DNA of 64,000 nucleotides from Erythrophleum ivorense (Eukaryota > Streptophyta > Magnoliopsida > Fabales > Fabaceae), in contig JAIUCV010000007.1 of NCBI GenBank assembly GCA_026724425.1, positions 28,184,574 to 28,248,573 of the forward strand, read 5' to 3'. The notes below the pieces were generated by a model that saw nothing but the letters and a program-made list of their open reading frames with translations, was not told the DNA's origin and searched no databases. A program made the position numbers and the translations under genes. Shown piece by piece: positions 36,745 through 48,388 of this stretch (positions are counted from its first letter, which is position 1; every line of letters starts with the position of its first letter).

Positions 36745-37310
36745 TTTGAGTTAAAAGAACATAAGGTTTGGATAGAAGACCTATTGGATAAGAAGTTCAT
36801 CTGACCTAATGTTTCACACTGAGAAACCTTGATCTTGTTTATGAAAAAGAAAGATGAGAGTCTTAGATTGTGTATAGACTAGCAACAATTGAAGAAATGA
36901 CTATTGAGAATAAATACCCACTTCTTAGGATAGATGACCTCTTAAACTAGTTAAGAGGAGTATATGTCTTTTCCAAGATTGACCTTAAGATAGGATACCA
37001 TTAGATTAGGGTTAAGATTAAGGACATATCCAAGATTGCTTTAGGACTCATTATAGACACTACAAATTCTTAGTGATACCTTTTGAATTAGCTAATGTCC
37101 TAGATGTATTCATGGACTACATGAACAGAATTTTGAGGCCTTACTTGGACCAATTTGTAGTGGTGTTCATTGACAAGATCCTAATTTACTCCAAGACAAA
37201 GGAAGAGCATAAAGAACATATACTAGAACATAAGCAATTGTTTTCCAAGTTTGAGAAGTGTAAATTTTGGCTAAGGGAAGTCAAATTTTAAAGACATGTG
37301 ATTTTACAAA
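36745..37310 (+). pseudogene. reverse transcriptase, main part
   Basis: Recognisable segments are ELKEHKVWIEDLLDKKFI, then LRGVYVFSKIDLKIGYH, and after a frame change FELANVLDVFMDYMNRIL with FVVVFIDKILIYSKT. These are RT palm motifs. The catalytic FxDD box reads FIDK, with Lys (codon 37,175-37,177) in place of the second Asp. Several stops and at least one frameshift near 37,050 also break it. Downstream CKFWLREVKF matches the RT thumb border. Confidence 0.9.
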
Positions 37311-37783
37311 AAGGTGCAGTTATCGACTTTAAGAAGGTGGAAACAGTGGTGAAATGGAAGAAACTAGTCAAAGAGATTTAGAGTTTTCTAGTCCTAGCAA
37401 GCTATTATTGGAGGTTTATTCAATAATTTTCTTAGTTATCCTTACCCTTGACCAAACTTACTTGCAAGAGAAGCCATTTTGTTTAGACTCTTAAATGTGA
37501 GAATAGTTTCCAAACTTCAAAAAAAAAAAAAAAATTGACTACCTCTCCTATAGTAATAATCCCTAATCCGTAAGGTAATTTTGAAGTGTTCAATGATGCC
37601 TCAAAAAAAGGTTTAAGTTGTGTGCTTATACAAAATAAGAGAATTGTAGTCTATGCCTCTAAACCACTTAGACCACATGAGGAGAATTATCTTACTCATG
37701 ATTTAGCATTGGTCATAGTAGTGGTCACTTAAAAAATTTTGCAACATTATTTATATAGAGCCAATTTTGAAGTCTTTAGTGAC
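37300..37783 (+). pseudogene. RT connection and RNase H remnant
   Basis: VETVVKWKKL, LVLASYYWRFIQ and LPLTKLT mark the connection region. FEVFNDASKKGLSCVLIQ, IVVYASKPLRPHEENY and THDLALV mark RNase H. The catalytic Asp of FxDAS is kept, but frames change and a 16-A run sits at about 37,519. The domain stops abruptly after FEVFSD at 37,783. Confidence 0.85.
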
Positions 37784-38270
37784 AATTGGGATAAATACTT
37801 ATTGTTAGTGAAGTTTGCTTATAACAATAGCTTCTATTCCAATATTGAAATGGCATCTTATGAGGCCTTCCATAGTAAAAGTGTAGATCACTTTAGTGGT
37901 TGTTTGAAGTTAGGGAGAGTAGATTGCTAGGATTAGAATTAGTGTAGGAGACTTTGAGTGACTTTAGCTAATTTTGAAAAGGATGCTTAGAACTTAGAGT
38001 AGGCAAAAAAATTACTCAAACAAAAGCAAAAAACCTTTAGAGTTTGAGGAGGGAGCACATGTGTTTCTTAGAGTTACTCTTACTATGGGAATAGAAGACC
38101 CCTTAAATCCAAAAGTTAAGCCTTAGATACATTAGACCTTTTCAAATCATAAAGAGGATTGGACCTGTTGCCTACCAAATTGCATTACCACTTAAACTGT
38201 CAAATCTTCACCTATATTCCATGTATCTCAACTTTGAAAGTATGTCTCTAGTCTTTCACATATCATAGAG
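37784..38270 (+). pseudogene. integrase C-terminal remnant
   Basis: NWDKYLLLVKFAYNNSFYS and MASYEAFHSKSVDHF match the end of the catalytic core in plant gypsy integrases, here joined straight to RNase H. The rest of RNase H, the HHCC zinc finger and most of the DDE core are deleted. Further downstream, STLKVCLVFHIS-type sequence in changing frames corresponds to the LHPVFHVS region that leads into the tail. Confidence 0.8.
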
Positions 38271-38274
38271 GAAG

Positions 38275-38450
38275 AGCTAGTTCATATTAAAGATAATCTA
38301 TCTTATCAGCCAAAACATATTTGAATTGCAGATTCTAATTAGAAGCAATTGAGAAATAAGACAATCTCTCTAGTTAAGGTGAATTAGGAGGGACTAAGAA
38401 GATAAACCTAAAGAAAAATATCTCAAATTATTTCAATAAGGTATTTTTAA
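38275..38450 (+). pseudogene. chromodomain-like C-terminal remnant
   Basis: EELVHIKDNLSYQ, LRNKTISLVKV and KEKYLKLFQ-like pieces follow the order of the chromodomain-type tail in Tekay/Del elements. Stops and frame shifts are present. In intact relatives this tail is thought to guide integration to heterochromatin. Confidence 0.6.
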
Positions 38451-38469
38451 TTTTGTGAAAAAATTATTA

Positions 38470-38484
38470 AAAGGTAAGGAAAAA
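38470..38484 (+). promoter_or_regulatory. polypurine tract
   Basis: AAAGGTAAGGAAAAA lies directly before the 3' LTR start. It is the expected plus-strand priming site, with one T interruption. Confidence 0.8.
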
Positions 38485-39223
38485 TGTAATATTCTTATCT
38501 CAATTAGGAATTATCTAATAATAGATGAAAAATTAAAATTAAAATAATAAATATTAAGAAAATAATTCAGAACTAATGTATGATCCATTAATGGATATTT
38601 AGTTACTTTTCTATTTATAAAACTTAAAGAAAAATTTCTACAATTTTTTGGGATTTAATTTGAATTTTCTAGAAATTTTTATGAATTAATTGGAATTAAT
38701 TATAATGATGAAATTAAGTGAAATTATAAAATAAATACTTAAGAAGTTAATTTCTAGAGATTCTTAAGGCAAAACATATCTTGGAAAAAGTAAGAAAAAT
38801 ATTTAGATAATAATTTTTTTTTGGGACAAATTTCTAAGGCCAAAATATAGATGTTAAAAGTTTAGGGCCAAAACTTACAATTTTAGCCATGACTAAAATA
38901 TAATTTTGACAAGGCCAAGGTATAATTTATCCTATATCAAGAGTGTCTTTGACCAATGAATTAAAGCTACAAAGATAATAAACTCAAAAGATTGGAAATT
39001 TTAATATATATCTTTCTATCATTCTTGATAATTTTCATACCTTTAGTATAAAACAAATGAGATATTATTATACATGCAAGAACACATATTAGATTGGCTT
39101 TTGGAATAAGCTAGTAACTCAACACACGTCCAAGTAGTTCTAGAAAATTGGGAGAGCTACGCACAAGTTAAATAACTCATTTAACTCTTTCCATTCACTT
39201 TTATTCTTTTTATTGTTCAAAAC

Positions 39224-39224
<1 letters not shown>

Positions 39225-39256
<32 letters not shown>
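39225..39256. repeat. AG microsatellite in the 3' LTR
   Basis: About 15 AG units. The 5' LTR has a shorter, degenerate GA-rich stretch at the same place. Confidence 0.9.
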
Positions 39257-39257
<1 letters not shown>

Positions 39258-40087
39258 AGAAGAGGAAGAAAAGAAGGAAGGACTTAAGAGCAAAACTTAA
39301 GCTAGCAACAATGTAAGATATTCCCCTTGTCTTACCAAGATTTTACTACACTTAACTTCCCCTCTATGTTTATCTTCTTCCTTAGAATCCCCATGCTTTG
39401 TCTCTTTAAAAGTTTGAAGTCAAACATGGTGAAAATTTTAAGGTTGCTTCCCTATTGTTAGTGCATGGTTTGAATGATGTTTTGATAAGTGTAGAACCTT
39501 GTTATATGTTTAAAATATCCTTAAGCTTTATCCTCCCCATGTACCCCACACCTCTTCTTGTTTCTCTCTTTGAAGGGTCACTTATGACCGTTCTTCAAAC
39601 TTTATATTTGATAATGTAGTAAGCTCAAACTTAGATGTTTTTGATGTTAGATGCTGGATATGTGCATGAAAACCATTAAAAAGCTTCACTCTTTCATCTT
39701 TTTCATTTTTCTCTCAAAGTTGCTCAACAATGGCAAAAATGGTGATTTTGGTTTTGGATCTTTTAAGTTGGTTGTAATGGCTATTTTACGGTTCTGGGAT
39801 GTTTTTAAATTGATTACAATAATCATTTGACATAGCCATGGTCAAGAATACAAATTTCGGTTTAAAACTAGTGCATTTCACATTTCAGGAGTTCTAGGCA
39901 TGATTAAGCCGTGCGATGCAACATGAGCTGTGTTAGGAGGGCAAAATTTGCTCCCATGCAGCACCAACATGGCCTTTTTGGACTTTTGCTTATGACATCA
40001 ATCCTAACTTATAATTGCGTATTTGGGGTGTCTTACTAGCTTCCTTTAGGACCTAAAATGCATAAGGAGTTGTCTAAATACTTAATC

Positions 40088-40126
40088 TAAATGTGTATGT
40101 GTGTGTGTGAGAGAGAGAGAGAGAGA
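40088..40126. repeat. compound TG/AG microsatellite
   Basis: TGTGTGTGTG followed by AGAGAGAGAG marks the site where about 790 bp of the LTR is missing. Confidence 0.85.
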
Positions 40127-41030
40127 CATGGATCTACTCTAAGGGATGCTTTAAAAAGCATTTATTAGGATTGGTTTCTATTTATATGTATATGGATACT
40201 CTAACAGTCATCTTATGTGCAGGTTTGATAAACAAGGGAAAATATTCATCTTTCTTTAGTTATGGAGTTTGAAAGCCTAGGTTTGTACTCAGTAGTATGG
40301 AACACTGGGTATAGGGTCTATGTATCTTTTAATTTAATCTAGCCATATCACTAAGGGGGATGGAGCTATACTCCCGTAAGATGGATTTATGATTGATTCC
40401 TTTGTATGAAGAGATATATGATCATTAGCAAGTTCAGTGATGACTCACATGCATGGTTGTTAATTTGTGGTGATTATCATTAATATCATTAGATGTACAA
40501 ATTATGTGTTATTTTTGAGTTAGCCAAGTGAATCTATATTTGGTATGAATGAGGCAAGCATATCTCAGATAGACAAGAGGAATAAAAAAATTGTTTTCTA
40601 CACATGAGACATCTAAACCATTAACCGCTTTCAAAATGCTTATTTTCTTACTGAAAATTATGTGATTTTAACATCTAGTGTTAATGTGTTCATCTAGAGA
40701 CCATACCTATGGCTCGTTACCCTGTTGAGATAGAGTGCATGACCAATGAGCTATTGGCGATAGGTTCTGTGCAAGTTATCAACAATATCAGGACTTCCAC
40801 TGTTACAAAGTATAGCCACCAAGTGGGGACCTTTGGGACCACCCATTTTTTTATCTTAGATGTATTATGAAATCTACTTTTTGTTGTTCACATATAATAA
40901 CTCCGTTAGAATTAATTCTAATGATAATTTAACTCCTCTTATGATGTATGACTAAACTAACATGTCAATATGGGATAATAAGTCCAATCTAGCTAGCTAT
41001 TTTGTTGAATCAGTGAGTACTAAGGATGTG

Positions 41031-42780
41031 TGTGAATACATATATATATATATGTATATGAAGGCATGAAATTCCATTTACTTTGAGGCACCAGATCTTG
41101 CTATGCAGGCAATGGGCAACTGTAGGAGCACAAGATAGGTTTCCTTTTGGTTTTCAAAAGAGCAGAATCTAGTAATTGCTTAGTTTTTCCCTTCTCACTG
41201 CTTTGTTGACAGTTCTTTCACTGGGTTGTCGTTGTAACTTGTAACTACTTTGTTGAGAATAAGTCAAAAAAGAATTATAAGCATACTTTGCTTTGAAAAC
41301 AATAAAATTCAACTGGTTTTCTATATGGTTGTAACTTGTTTAAAAATTTAGGATTCAATGGAAGAGGCTACAATGTGAGGTTCCACAAGTTGCAAATATG
41401 GATTCTCTTTGCAACATATTTACTGAGTCCATGAAAGCTTGGGATTCATGCAATCTCTTTTGCGGTAAGATCACTGACACTTGATGTGAAGGTTTGTGAC
41501 TCCTGTTTTAGGCATGTTTCAGTCATTGGGTAATCTCTCTGCAAACTCAGTTCGGTAAGAGCTGTTGCATTCACCAAATAATTTGCAAATAGATGATGGA
41601 AACCCATTAATAAGGGGGAGATGGGCAGTGACCACATCAATATATCTGATATTTTTATCTCTTTGCTTCTCCCCTTCTTTTTCTTAATTTCTTATTGATT
41701 ACATAATATAGATTGCAGTTTGCTGTTGGATTTCATCATTTCTTATAAGGATAACGCTTGTCATCTTCCCATTCTCAAGTCATGATCACTTTCATCTTAT
41801 TCTTTACTATACCCATTATCTCTTAATTTGTTGTAACAAGTAAACATAATTAAGATCGTAACTAAGTACTGCCAATATCCGACATTTGTCCGTATTTTAC
41901 TCTTTACTCTGAATTTCATAGATAACTTAGAGAATAACAGCAAAGTCTAAGAAATTACTTACCAGCACTTTTTTCCCCCCTTTTGTCCTCTTTGCTTCTT
42001 AAGTGTATTACAATTCTCCATTGGGTGCCTTGTGGGTATATTTCTATTTTACCATTGGAGTGAGTCATGTGAACCATGGTATACGTATGTTTGTCTCCCT
42101 GTCAGCACGTTGTTCCTTAAAAATAATGCTTTTGATTACAACTTTACCTCTTGTCCATTTACCCAAGATGTAGTTACCTTCAATTAGTAATGGTATGAGA
42201 AAAGGGAGCTTGTGGCCCGTAACATGAAACTTTCTGGATACTTCGTGCATATTTGAATGAAGTTGACCATTGATATCAACAATGAATGCCTTTTGAGAGA
42301 CCAAAGCAAAAGAGGAGGAAGTGCTTTATTTTAGTGGTACATGCACTTTATTCTTGTAAAGGAAAAAAGGAAAGAAGTTATTGTTTTGATTGGATTTGAA
42401 TATGCGTTAATTTTGTTTCACTTTAGGTTTGTGGAATGGTTGAAAAAACTAATAATGTTATGGAATTGATTGGGAGTTTGAATTGTCTTTTTTTTCAGTT
42501 GCTAAACTAAAAGGTTGAAGCATACATTTTGGTAAATTGGCTGCCCTGATAAATTTAAATTTGAATTTGGTAGTGTTGAGCAAGAAATTGGATTAAACTC
42601 TCCATAAGGCAATGCTAGCTATCTCATTGATTCATGATATGAATTGGGTTTGGTATATAATGCCTATTGCTCTAGTGAATTTTATCATGAATTTGGATAT
42701 GATTAAACCCATTTGAAATCATTTCTTCCTAAGATCATATTTTATAACTGATGCTGATTCTTTTGATCTAGCTTTTCGCA
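41031..42780. other. unassigned stretch upstream of the methyltransferase relic
   Basis: More gene-like composition than the surrounding LTRs. It could hold intron or decayed upstream exons of the NSUN-type gene at 42.8 kb. I looked for its N-terminal domain and did not find it. Open frames on the minus strand (41,446-41,640 and 42,065-42,304) have no recognisable product. Confidence 0.4.
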
Positions 42781-43071
42781 TCTGAGCCGCATTATTTGGA
42801 GACTCGTGATTCCCTACAGTGAGGCTAAAAGAAAAGGCTGAAAATGAAGACTTCACTGGTCTGCTCAGGAAGGGTCTATGTTCGGTTCAAGATGAAAGTA
42901 CAGGTCAACTTTTAATCTTATCTCATAGAAGGGATAACTATAGTGTTGAAGCTTCTTTTCTCTTGAAACATTGGCCTTTGATGTGTTTTGATGATCTACC
43001 AGAAATAATTAGCTGTAAATGTTCATGTTTATGTATGAGTAGGTTTGTAGATTATGCAAAGGATTTCCTTT

Positions 43072-43220
43072 TGCTTGACAGGGTACATGCTTTCCTCTTT
43101 TCTTTTCTTTTTTTTTTTTTGGGGGGGGGGGGGGGGTTTCTCAAACTCGATAGGATATAAGCTTTTAAAAAATGGTTTGTTTCTAGGTAGTCATGTTGCT
43201 CGACAGGGTACATGCTTTTT
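43072..43220. repeat. 22-bp direct repeats around a T/G tract
   Basis: TGCTTGACAGGGTACATGCT and TGCTCGACAGGGTACATGCT lie about 125 bp apart in the presumed intron of the methyltransferase relic. A T-run/G-run (43,108-43,137) sits between them. Confidence 0.8.
43108..43137. repeat. oligo(T)-oligo(G) tract
   Basis: About 14 T followed by 16 G, within an intron-like segment. Confidence 0.9.
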
Positions 43221-44105
43221 ATTTACATGCCCAAATATTAAACTATACTATATGACCAAAAAAAAAATGGCTAGTTGCTTAAAGATGGTAGTCTCCTTAC
43301 TCATATAAGCTGTCAAGTAGTGTCTGTTAATTTCAATGATCTGACTTGCTGAGATGTTGAATAATAAGTTTCTTTACACCTAGCAAATTTGAGTGTTAAG
43401 AAGAGATTATTTGTTTCCAGGTATGGTATTTGCAGTTGAAGTAAATCATGGTAGATTGAGAATTCTTAAAGAGACAGCAAAAATGCACCAAGTGGGTCGT
43501 GTCATTACCACCATCCATGCTGATCTTTGTACATTACCTGTAAGTTATTAATATAGAATTTGTTTATTTATATTAGGTTGGCTTTCTTTTGAAATTCTAG
43601 TATAGCAAACCACTAAATGCAATAAAGTTTTGCAGGATGCGCCATGCCCTGGACCTGGTGTTCTTTCCAAGGTGATTGTATTAAACATCTTGTGATTACT
43701 TGTCATGTTGCCAGGTTCTTTTCTTGTTGATAATGCTGTTTCTCATCCTTGGCTTTTGAAGAGAGTGGACTTGGGTTGGAACAAGAGGCTGGAGGACATG
43801 GGAGAACTAAAGAAATTACAGGATGAGCTCCTGGATGTAGCATCCAAGTAAGGCCAAAATTTCTCTTCAATGTCCTCTATTTGTTTGTGTGTATTACTTC
43901 ATGTGAGAGTCACGGATTAGTAAAGATATTTTTTTTTCTTGACAACTACTAATATTTAACTTCTTAGAAGGTGTTTAGAATTTTATAAGAAGCCCCGTAA
44001 AGGAATGTGAGATTATGACTTCAAACTAGGTTTAGGAATCAATTTCGGTTGTTCTTTGCTCATCATGAAAGTCAATTCTTTTTTTCATTTGATAATTTCT
44101 TTATG

Positions 44106-44135
<30 letters not shown>
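44106..44135. repeat. TA microsatellite
   Basis: About 15 TA units downstream of the last methyltransferase exon. Confidence 0.95.
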
Positions 44136-44138
<3 letters not shown>

Positions 44139-44504
44139 GACTAATGTAATGAAGCTCCGATCAAATTATTAGGATGTTTTTGCTGATAAACATAGTATGA
44201 AGTCAAGACTTATATTTGCATTTATTTTTTATCATTTATATTAGAATTGTAAATTTTATATTTGTCAATTAGTATTATGAAATAAATTTTTAAAAAAATT
44301 TAAAAAACTTTAGTGGTGGCTGTAGTTGCCACTAAAATTTTTTTAAATTAAAAAATTTTTAATAATAACTATTGGTGTCGCTAAAAATACTTTTTAGTAG
44401 CAATCTTTTTTAGTGGCAACCATTAAAAAAATCCTTTTATCCTTACTGAAAATGCTTTTTTAATGGCAATTTTTTTATAGATGTTAAATTAAGATAGTTT
44501 TAAT

Positions 44505-45237
44505 CATGGTTTTAAAATTGGATTGAATTGGCCAATTTGACTAATTTGACAGTGAATCGATCCTTAGTTCAATTTGGTTAACTTTAAAAATCGGTCAATC
44601 AAAAAACCGATAAAAAATTAGTTGAATTGAACAAAATTGAGGTTAGTCAAAAATTGGTTTAAAATCGGGTAGTGATATTTTTCTTTTTTCTTTTTTAAAG
44701 ATTTTTCTTATATAATAAAATAACTTATCCTAAATAAATTTGATAAATTAAAAATAAAAGATATTAGAAAAAAGATAGAGTTAAAATATAGATAATTTTT
44801 TTAAAAAAGAGAATATATAAAAAATAAAAAGTGCGTACTTGGTTTTTTTTGGTATTTACTCTTCATTATGTCTTATCTCCTCTTAGTATTTCTCTCAAAT
44901 ATCAAGTTGTTTAACCAAAATTACTATTTACTTTTTGTTTTTCTTATTTTTTAGTGATAATAGAATCTTAATATAATTTAAGAACTCTGAAAGTTTAATA
45001 TTAAATATTCTTAACTTTTAATTATAAGTAGATTTGTTTTTCAATTAAAAAATAATTTCTCTAATATGTTAAGAAATATCAAATTAGTAATCAAATATTT
45101 AAAATTTACAATAAAATTTTAAAAAAATATATTTAATTATTACTAATTCAATTATAATTTGATTATGGTTTAACTAATGAATTATAAATTAATATTTTCA
45201 TCAGTTTAATCACTGGTCTAATTTTAAAAATATTAAT
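44505..45237. mobile_element. nested TIR-like element, about 730 bp
   Basis: The left side reads GGTTTTAAAATTGGATTGAA. The right side, reverse-complemented, reads TTTTTAAAATTAGACCAGTG. Internal AACCGATAA / TCGGTCAATC motifs are typical of small hAT-type plant elements. It interrupts the TAGTGGCAAC region. Confidence 0.45.
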
Positions 45238-45296
45238 TTTGATGGTGATAAGAGTTGCACCGTATATGTTTAGTGGCAATTATTGTCATTGAACTA

Positions 45297-45575
45297 GATC
45301 CGGTGTGTATTCATGCGCATTGCATCTGGACTGTTCAGATTTGATTTGGACATTTACATGATTTAGATTATATATATATATATATTTGAATTTAAATTTT
45401 TTTTACTTTGTAGAATGCAAAATATATAATGAAAATAGTTTTATAATTGACAACTACAAAAAATTAATATTTTGTATTAAAAAATAATTTTTTTTATAAA
45501 ATCTAAATCATCTAAATTAAATATAGACGATTTAGATTGGAATGCAAATAGAGAATCCAAACGCCACCATTAAAT
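45297..45575. mobile_element. nested MITE related to the one at 57-337
   Basis: Left CATTGCATCTGGACTGTTCA then GATTTGATTTGGAC. Right, reverse-complemented, TTTGCATTCCAATCTAAATC then GTCTATATTTAATTTAG. It has the same style of motif (GRAYYGTYCAGAT) as the first element of the window and splits the right TAGTGGCAAC array. Confidence 0.45.
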
Positions 45576-45740
45576 ATTGGTGGTGACATTTTTGTCCTCA
45601 CATTGTCACTAAAAATATTTAATATCAAAGGTTCTAGATGCAATATAGTAACACCCAAATGTTGTTGCTAAAAATAATTGGTGGTAACTTTTGGACTTTA
45701 ACGGCGACTTTTATCGTTGCTAAAAGCATTTTCTGTGGGA

Positions 45741-48385
45741 TGCTGTTATAAGCTCTAAGGACAATGAGTTGATAATGATAATAGGATCAAATTGCTTAAT
45801 GGAGTTGTAAAACCATCTCATTGGTGCTTATCATGTTAGAGTCATCTTGTTCTTTAACAACTTGCTGTACTAAATCATTGAATGAGATTCAATAAATAGT
45901 TAGTGATTTGGGTTTTTAAAAATTAGATTGGACTAGGTTAGACTAATTTAAAGTGCAACACCAATAACAAAAATAAATAAAATATAACATATAAATAGAA
46001 AATTAGATAAATTTAGAAAAGAAAATATGTGAGTAAAGCTAAGTAATTAAAAAAAGGCAACAATCCAAAAATAATAATAATAATAATAAAACACTAACAT
46101 GATAAATAAATATTATAATGATAGATAATATTTAAAGAAATTGAAAGAAGGCTATAATAATATAAGAGAAAAGAGAAAATATACAAAAAAAAGAAAAAAA
46201 AAAACAAAAATTAGGAGATAACTATAAATCCAAACTAGAGCACGAGTTTTTCTCTTAAGACGAAGAGAAGTGGCATACTGATTCATCAAAAAATTTAGAA
46301 AACGATTAATAAAAGTACACAAGAAATAGTAAAGAACAAGCCAGAAAAAATAACTGTAAAATAACGACAACCAATATTAATATATATATAAACAAATTTT
46401 GTAATAACAAATAAAGAAAAAAAAAGGAAAAAATACGCCTCTTATCTAAAACTAACCATTTTTTATGGAGAAGAAAAAAATAGTATAGTCCAGTCAATGA
46501 CAAATTCAAAAATCAAGTGCAACACTTTTTCGTTTCTTAATTTTTTAGAATTTTGGTTCTTATTTTATTTTTAATTTTTGATTTTATTTTTTAAAAGCCA
46601 AATCCAAAAAATAGTAAAAAAAATTTGTCCCGCTGCCAAGCAGACAGACAACATTTTTTTATTTTTAAAATTGCTTTGATTTCACAAAATTTATTATTAT
46701 TTTATTTTTATTTGTTTGAAAACCAAATGTAGAAATAATTAAAAAAATGGTCCTTTTGCAGAAATTAGAAAAAATGTTCTCAGTTTGTTCGGCACGAGGA
46801 TTTTTTTTATTTTAATTATGATTTCTTAAGAATTAAATTAAAAAACAATAAAAAATATTATCAGTCAACGACGAATACACACAATCACGGACGACATGTG
46901 AACTCATTGTCAAGTCACCTTCTGATGGTCGACATACTTCCATATCCAGTATTTACATTCCCTCCAGGGCAAGAAGAAATCAAAACTAAAATGGGAACCA
47001 GATTTAAGGATAAGAAGCATAGATGGATTATTACTAGGCCACTTCAGTAATCTATTCAAATTCCCCTTCTTACAAGTTAGATATAACACAACACATTGTT
47101 TCAGTTATTTTCATTTTATTTTTATTATAAAATAATTATTATTAATTGTGATTTAAAACTAACAAAATGAATAACTTACCAAAAATATTAAAATTTAGTG
47201 TAAAATTACACAAATTTCTTATGAATTTTGTTGAAATTATACAAATATTCTCTTTATTTTTAAAATATACATTTTATTATAATTTTAAATTTTTTTACTA
47301 AAATGCCTTTCATAAAAAAATTACATAAGACAATATTTTAATTAAAAATAATTATATATTTAGGTTAATAGAGGATCTTTTCTAGTTAAAAAAAAATTTA
47401 CAAATTGGACTGAAATGTAGCATAAGTTTTTGTTTTAGAAGATGTTCGTTTATATTTTGAAAATAGAAAGGAGACTCATATAATTTCAATAAAATTCAAG
47501 GAAGATCTATATAATTTACTCCAAAATTAGTTAATATTTCATACTATTATATATAAAAAAGTTCCATCGCAAAATATTGTCATTATACATGGTTATTTTA
47601 GAATAAATTGGATAGACATTTTATGAATTTTTCTGAAATTATATAGAACTTTCCTTTATTTTCAAATGTGTACTTTAGACTAATTTTAATTTTTTAACCA
47701 AAGGTACCCTATATAAAAATATGCAAAAGGTATTTTAATTAAAAAAATATATTTAGGTTAATGGGGATATTTTAATAACAAATTTAAAATTAAGCTAAAA
47801 TATATCACAAATTTTTTATTTTAAGAAAGATTCATATATATTTTAAAAGTAAAAGAAACCATAATTTCAACAAAATTCATGATGAATTTACGTAATTTAT
47901 TTTTTATTTCAATATTATGCATGTGAAAAATGTGAGAAATCAAAACAAGTAGTAGAGAATAGTGACAAAGCCATAGGCCATGCGCGTACAGGATGTTTAA
48001 GTAAATTAAAAAAGAAGAAAAATTAAATAGCTTATATAATATACCTCATATCAAAATGGCATTAATTAATTATAATTTCCTAATTAATAGAGAAGTTAAC
48101 TTCAGACCATGGTAAAAACATTTCCTTCATTGGTAAGTTGGTTTCTATCAAGTTAGCAAATCTCGGTTGACTTTTCAACATTCTAATCTAAAATACAGAA
48201 CTTCAAAGTGATATATTAAATTATTGTAAAAATCAATATTATCAATAGATAATCTATGCTTATCTCTTGTACGTCTACATGCTCGTGAAACCAAAGGATA
48301 CCATTTACTATTACCGAAGGAAGAAAGACAAGTTCATAAGAATTTAGATATAGAGGACAAAGTCGACTATTATATCATGCATAAT
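45741..48385. other. AT-rich DNA, no gene seen
   Basis: Very AT-rich with an AAT microsatellite (about 46,072-46,090) and no recognisable frame. The expected last exon of the methyltransferase relic was searched for here and not found. Confidence 0.5.
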
Positions 48386-48388
48386 TTA

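Larger units (their letters stand above)
23991..41030 (+). mobile_element. decayed Ty3/gypsy retrotransposon (Tekay/Del-like chromovirus)
   Basis: Order on the plus strand: 5' LTR, tRNA-iMet-type PBS, gag with CCHC relics, protease, RT, RNase H, integrase tail, chromodomain-like tail, polypurine tract, 3' LTR. This is the normal order for plant Ty3/gypsy elements, and the C-terminal motifs place it near the chromovirus Tekay/Del group. Every coding domain carries stops or frameshifts. A 7.35 kb nested insertion splits RT, and an internal deletion joins RNase H to the late integrase. The two LTRs differ at many positions, so the element is old and can no longer move by itself. Confidence 0.9.
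38485..41030 (+). repeat. 3' LTR, internally deleted and 3'-truncated
   Basis: Starts TGTAATATTC (5' copy: TGTAACATTC) and aligns with the 5' LTR until about 40,085. A segment matching 25,655-26,445 (about 790 bp) is then absent and a TG/AG microsatellite sits at the join. Alignment resumes at about 40,128 and stops near 41,030, about 115 bp short of the expected end. No matching target duplication can be checked. Confidence 0.85.
42781..43847 (+). pseudogene. NOL1/NOP2/Sun (RsmB-like) RNA cytosine-C5 methyltransferase relic
   Basis: Relatives methylate C5 of cytosine in rRNA, using SAM and a catalytic Cys. Pieces in order: GLLRKGLCSVQDESTG (42,858-42,905); MVFAVEVNHGRLRIL then KETAKMHQV and RVITTIHADL (43,421-43,539); DAPCPGPGVLSK (43,636-43,671), keeping the DAPC Cys; RVDLGWNKRLEDM then GELKKLQDELLDVASK (43,762-43,847). 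Splice sites flank the last three, so this is a genomic copy, not a processed one. The SAM-binding AAPGGKT region after DESTG is unreadable, the residues before DAPC are missing, and the final YSTCS-type exon and the N-terminus were not found. SG>PG, L>P and R>G changes hit conserved sites. Confidence 0.75.
44290..45740. mobile_element. TAGTGGCAAC-type element with nested insertions
   Basis: The left side (44,310-44,480) and right side (45,240-45,290 and 45,560-45,735) carry the same motif family as the CACTA-like element at 2.5-6.1 kb: CTTTAGTGGTGG, TTTTAGTAGCAATC, TTAGTGGCAAC, TTGTCACTAAA. Two other elements interrupt it. The right edge may be the segment GCATTTTCTGTGGGA. Terminal repeats were not resolved, so the superfamily (CACTA or other) is uncertain. 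Confidence 0.5.

Noticed and set aside
46152..46509. Hydrophobic minus-strand open frames
   Set aside because: Arises from A-rich plus-strand DNA read as Phe/Leu codons; no other coding signal.
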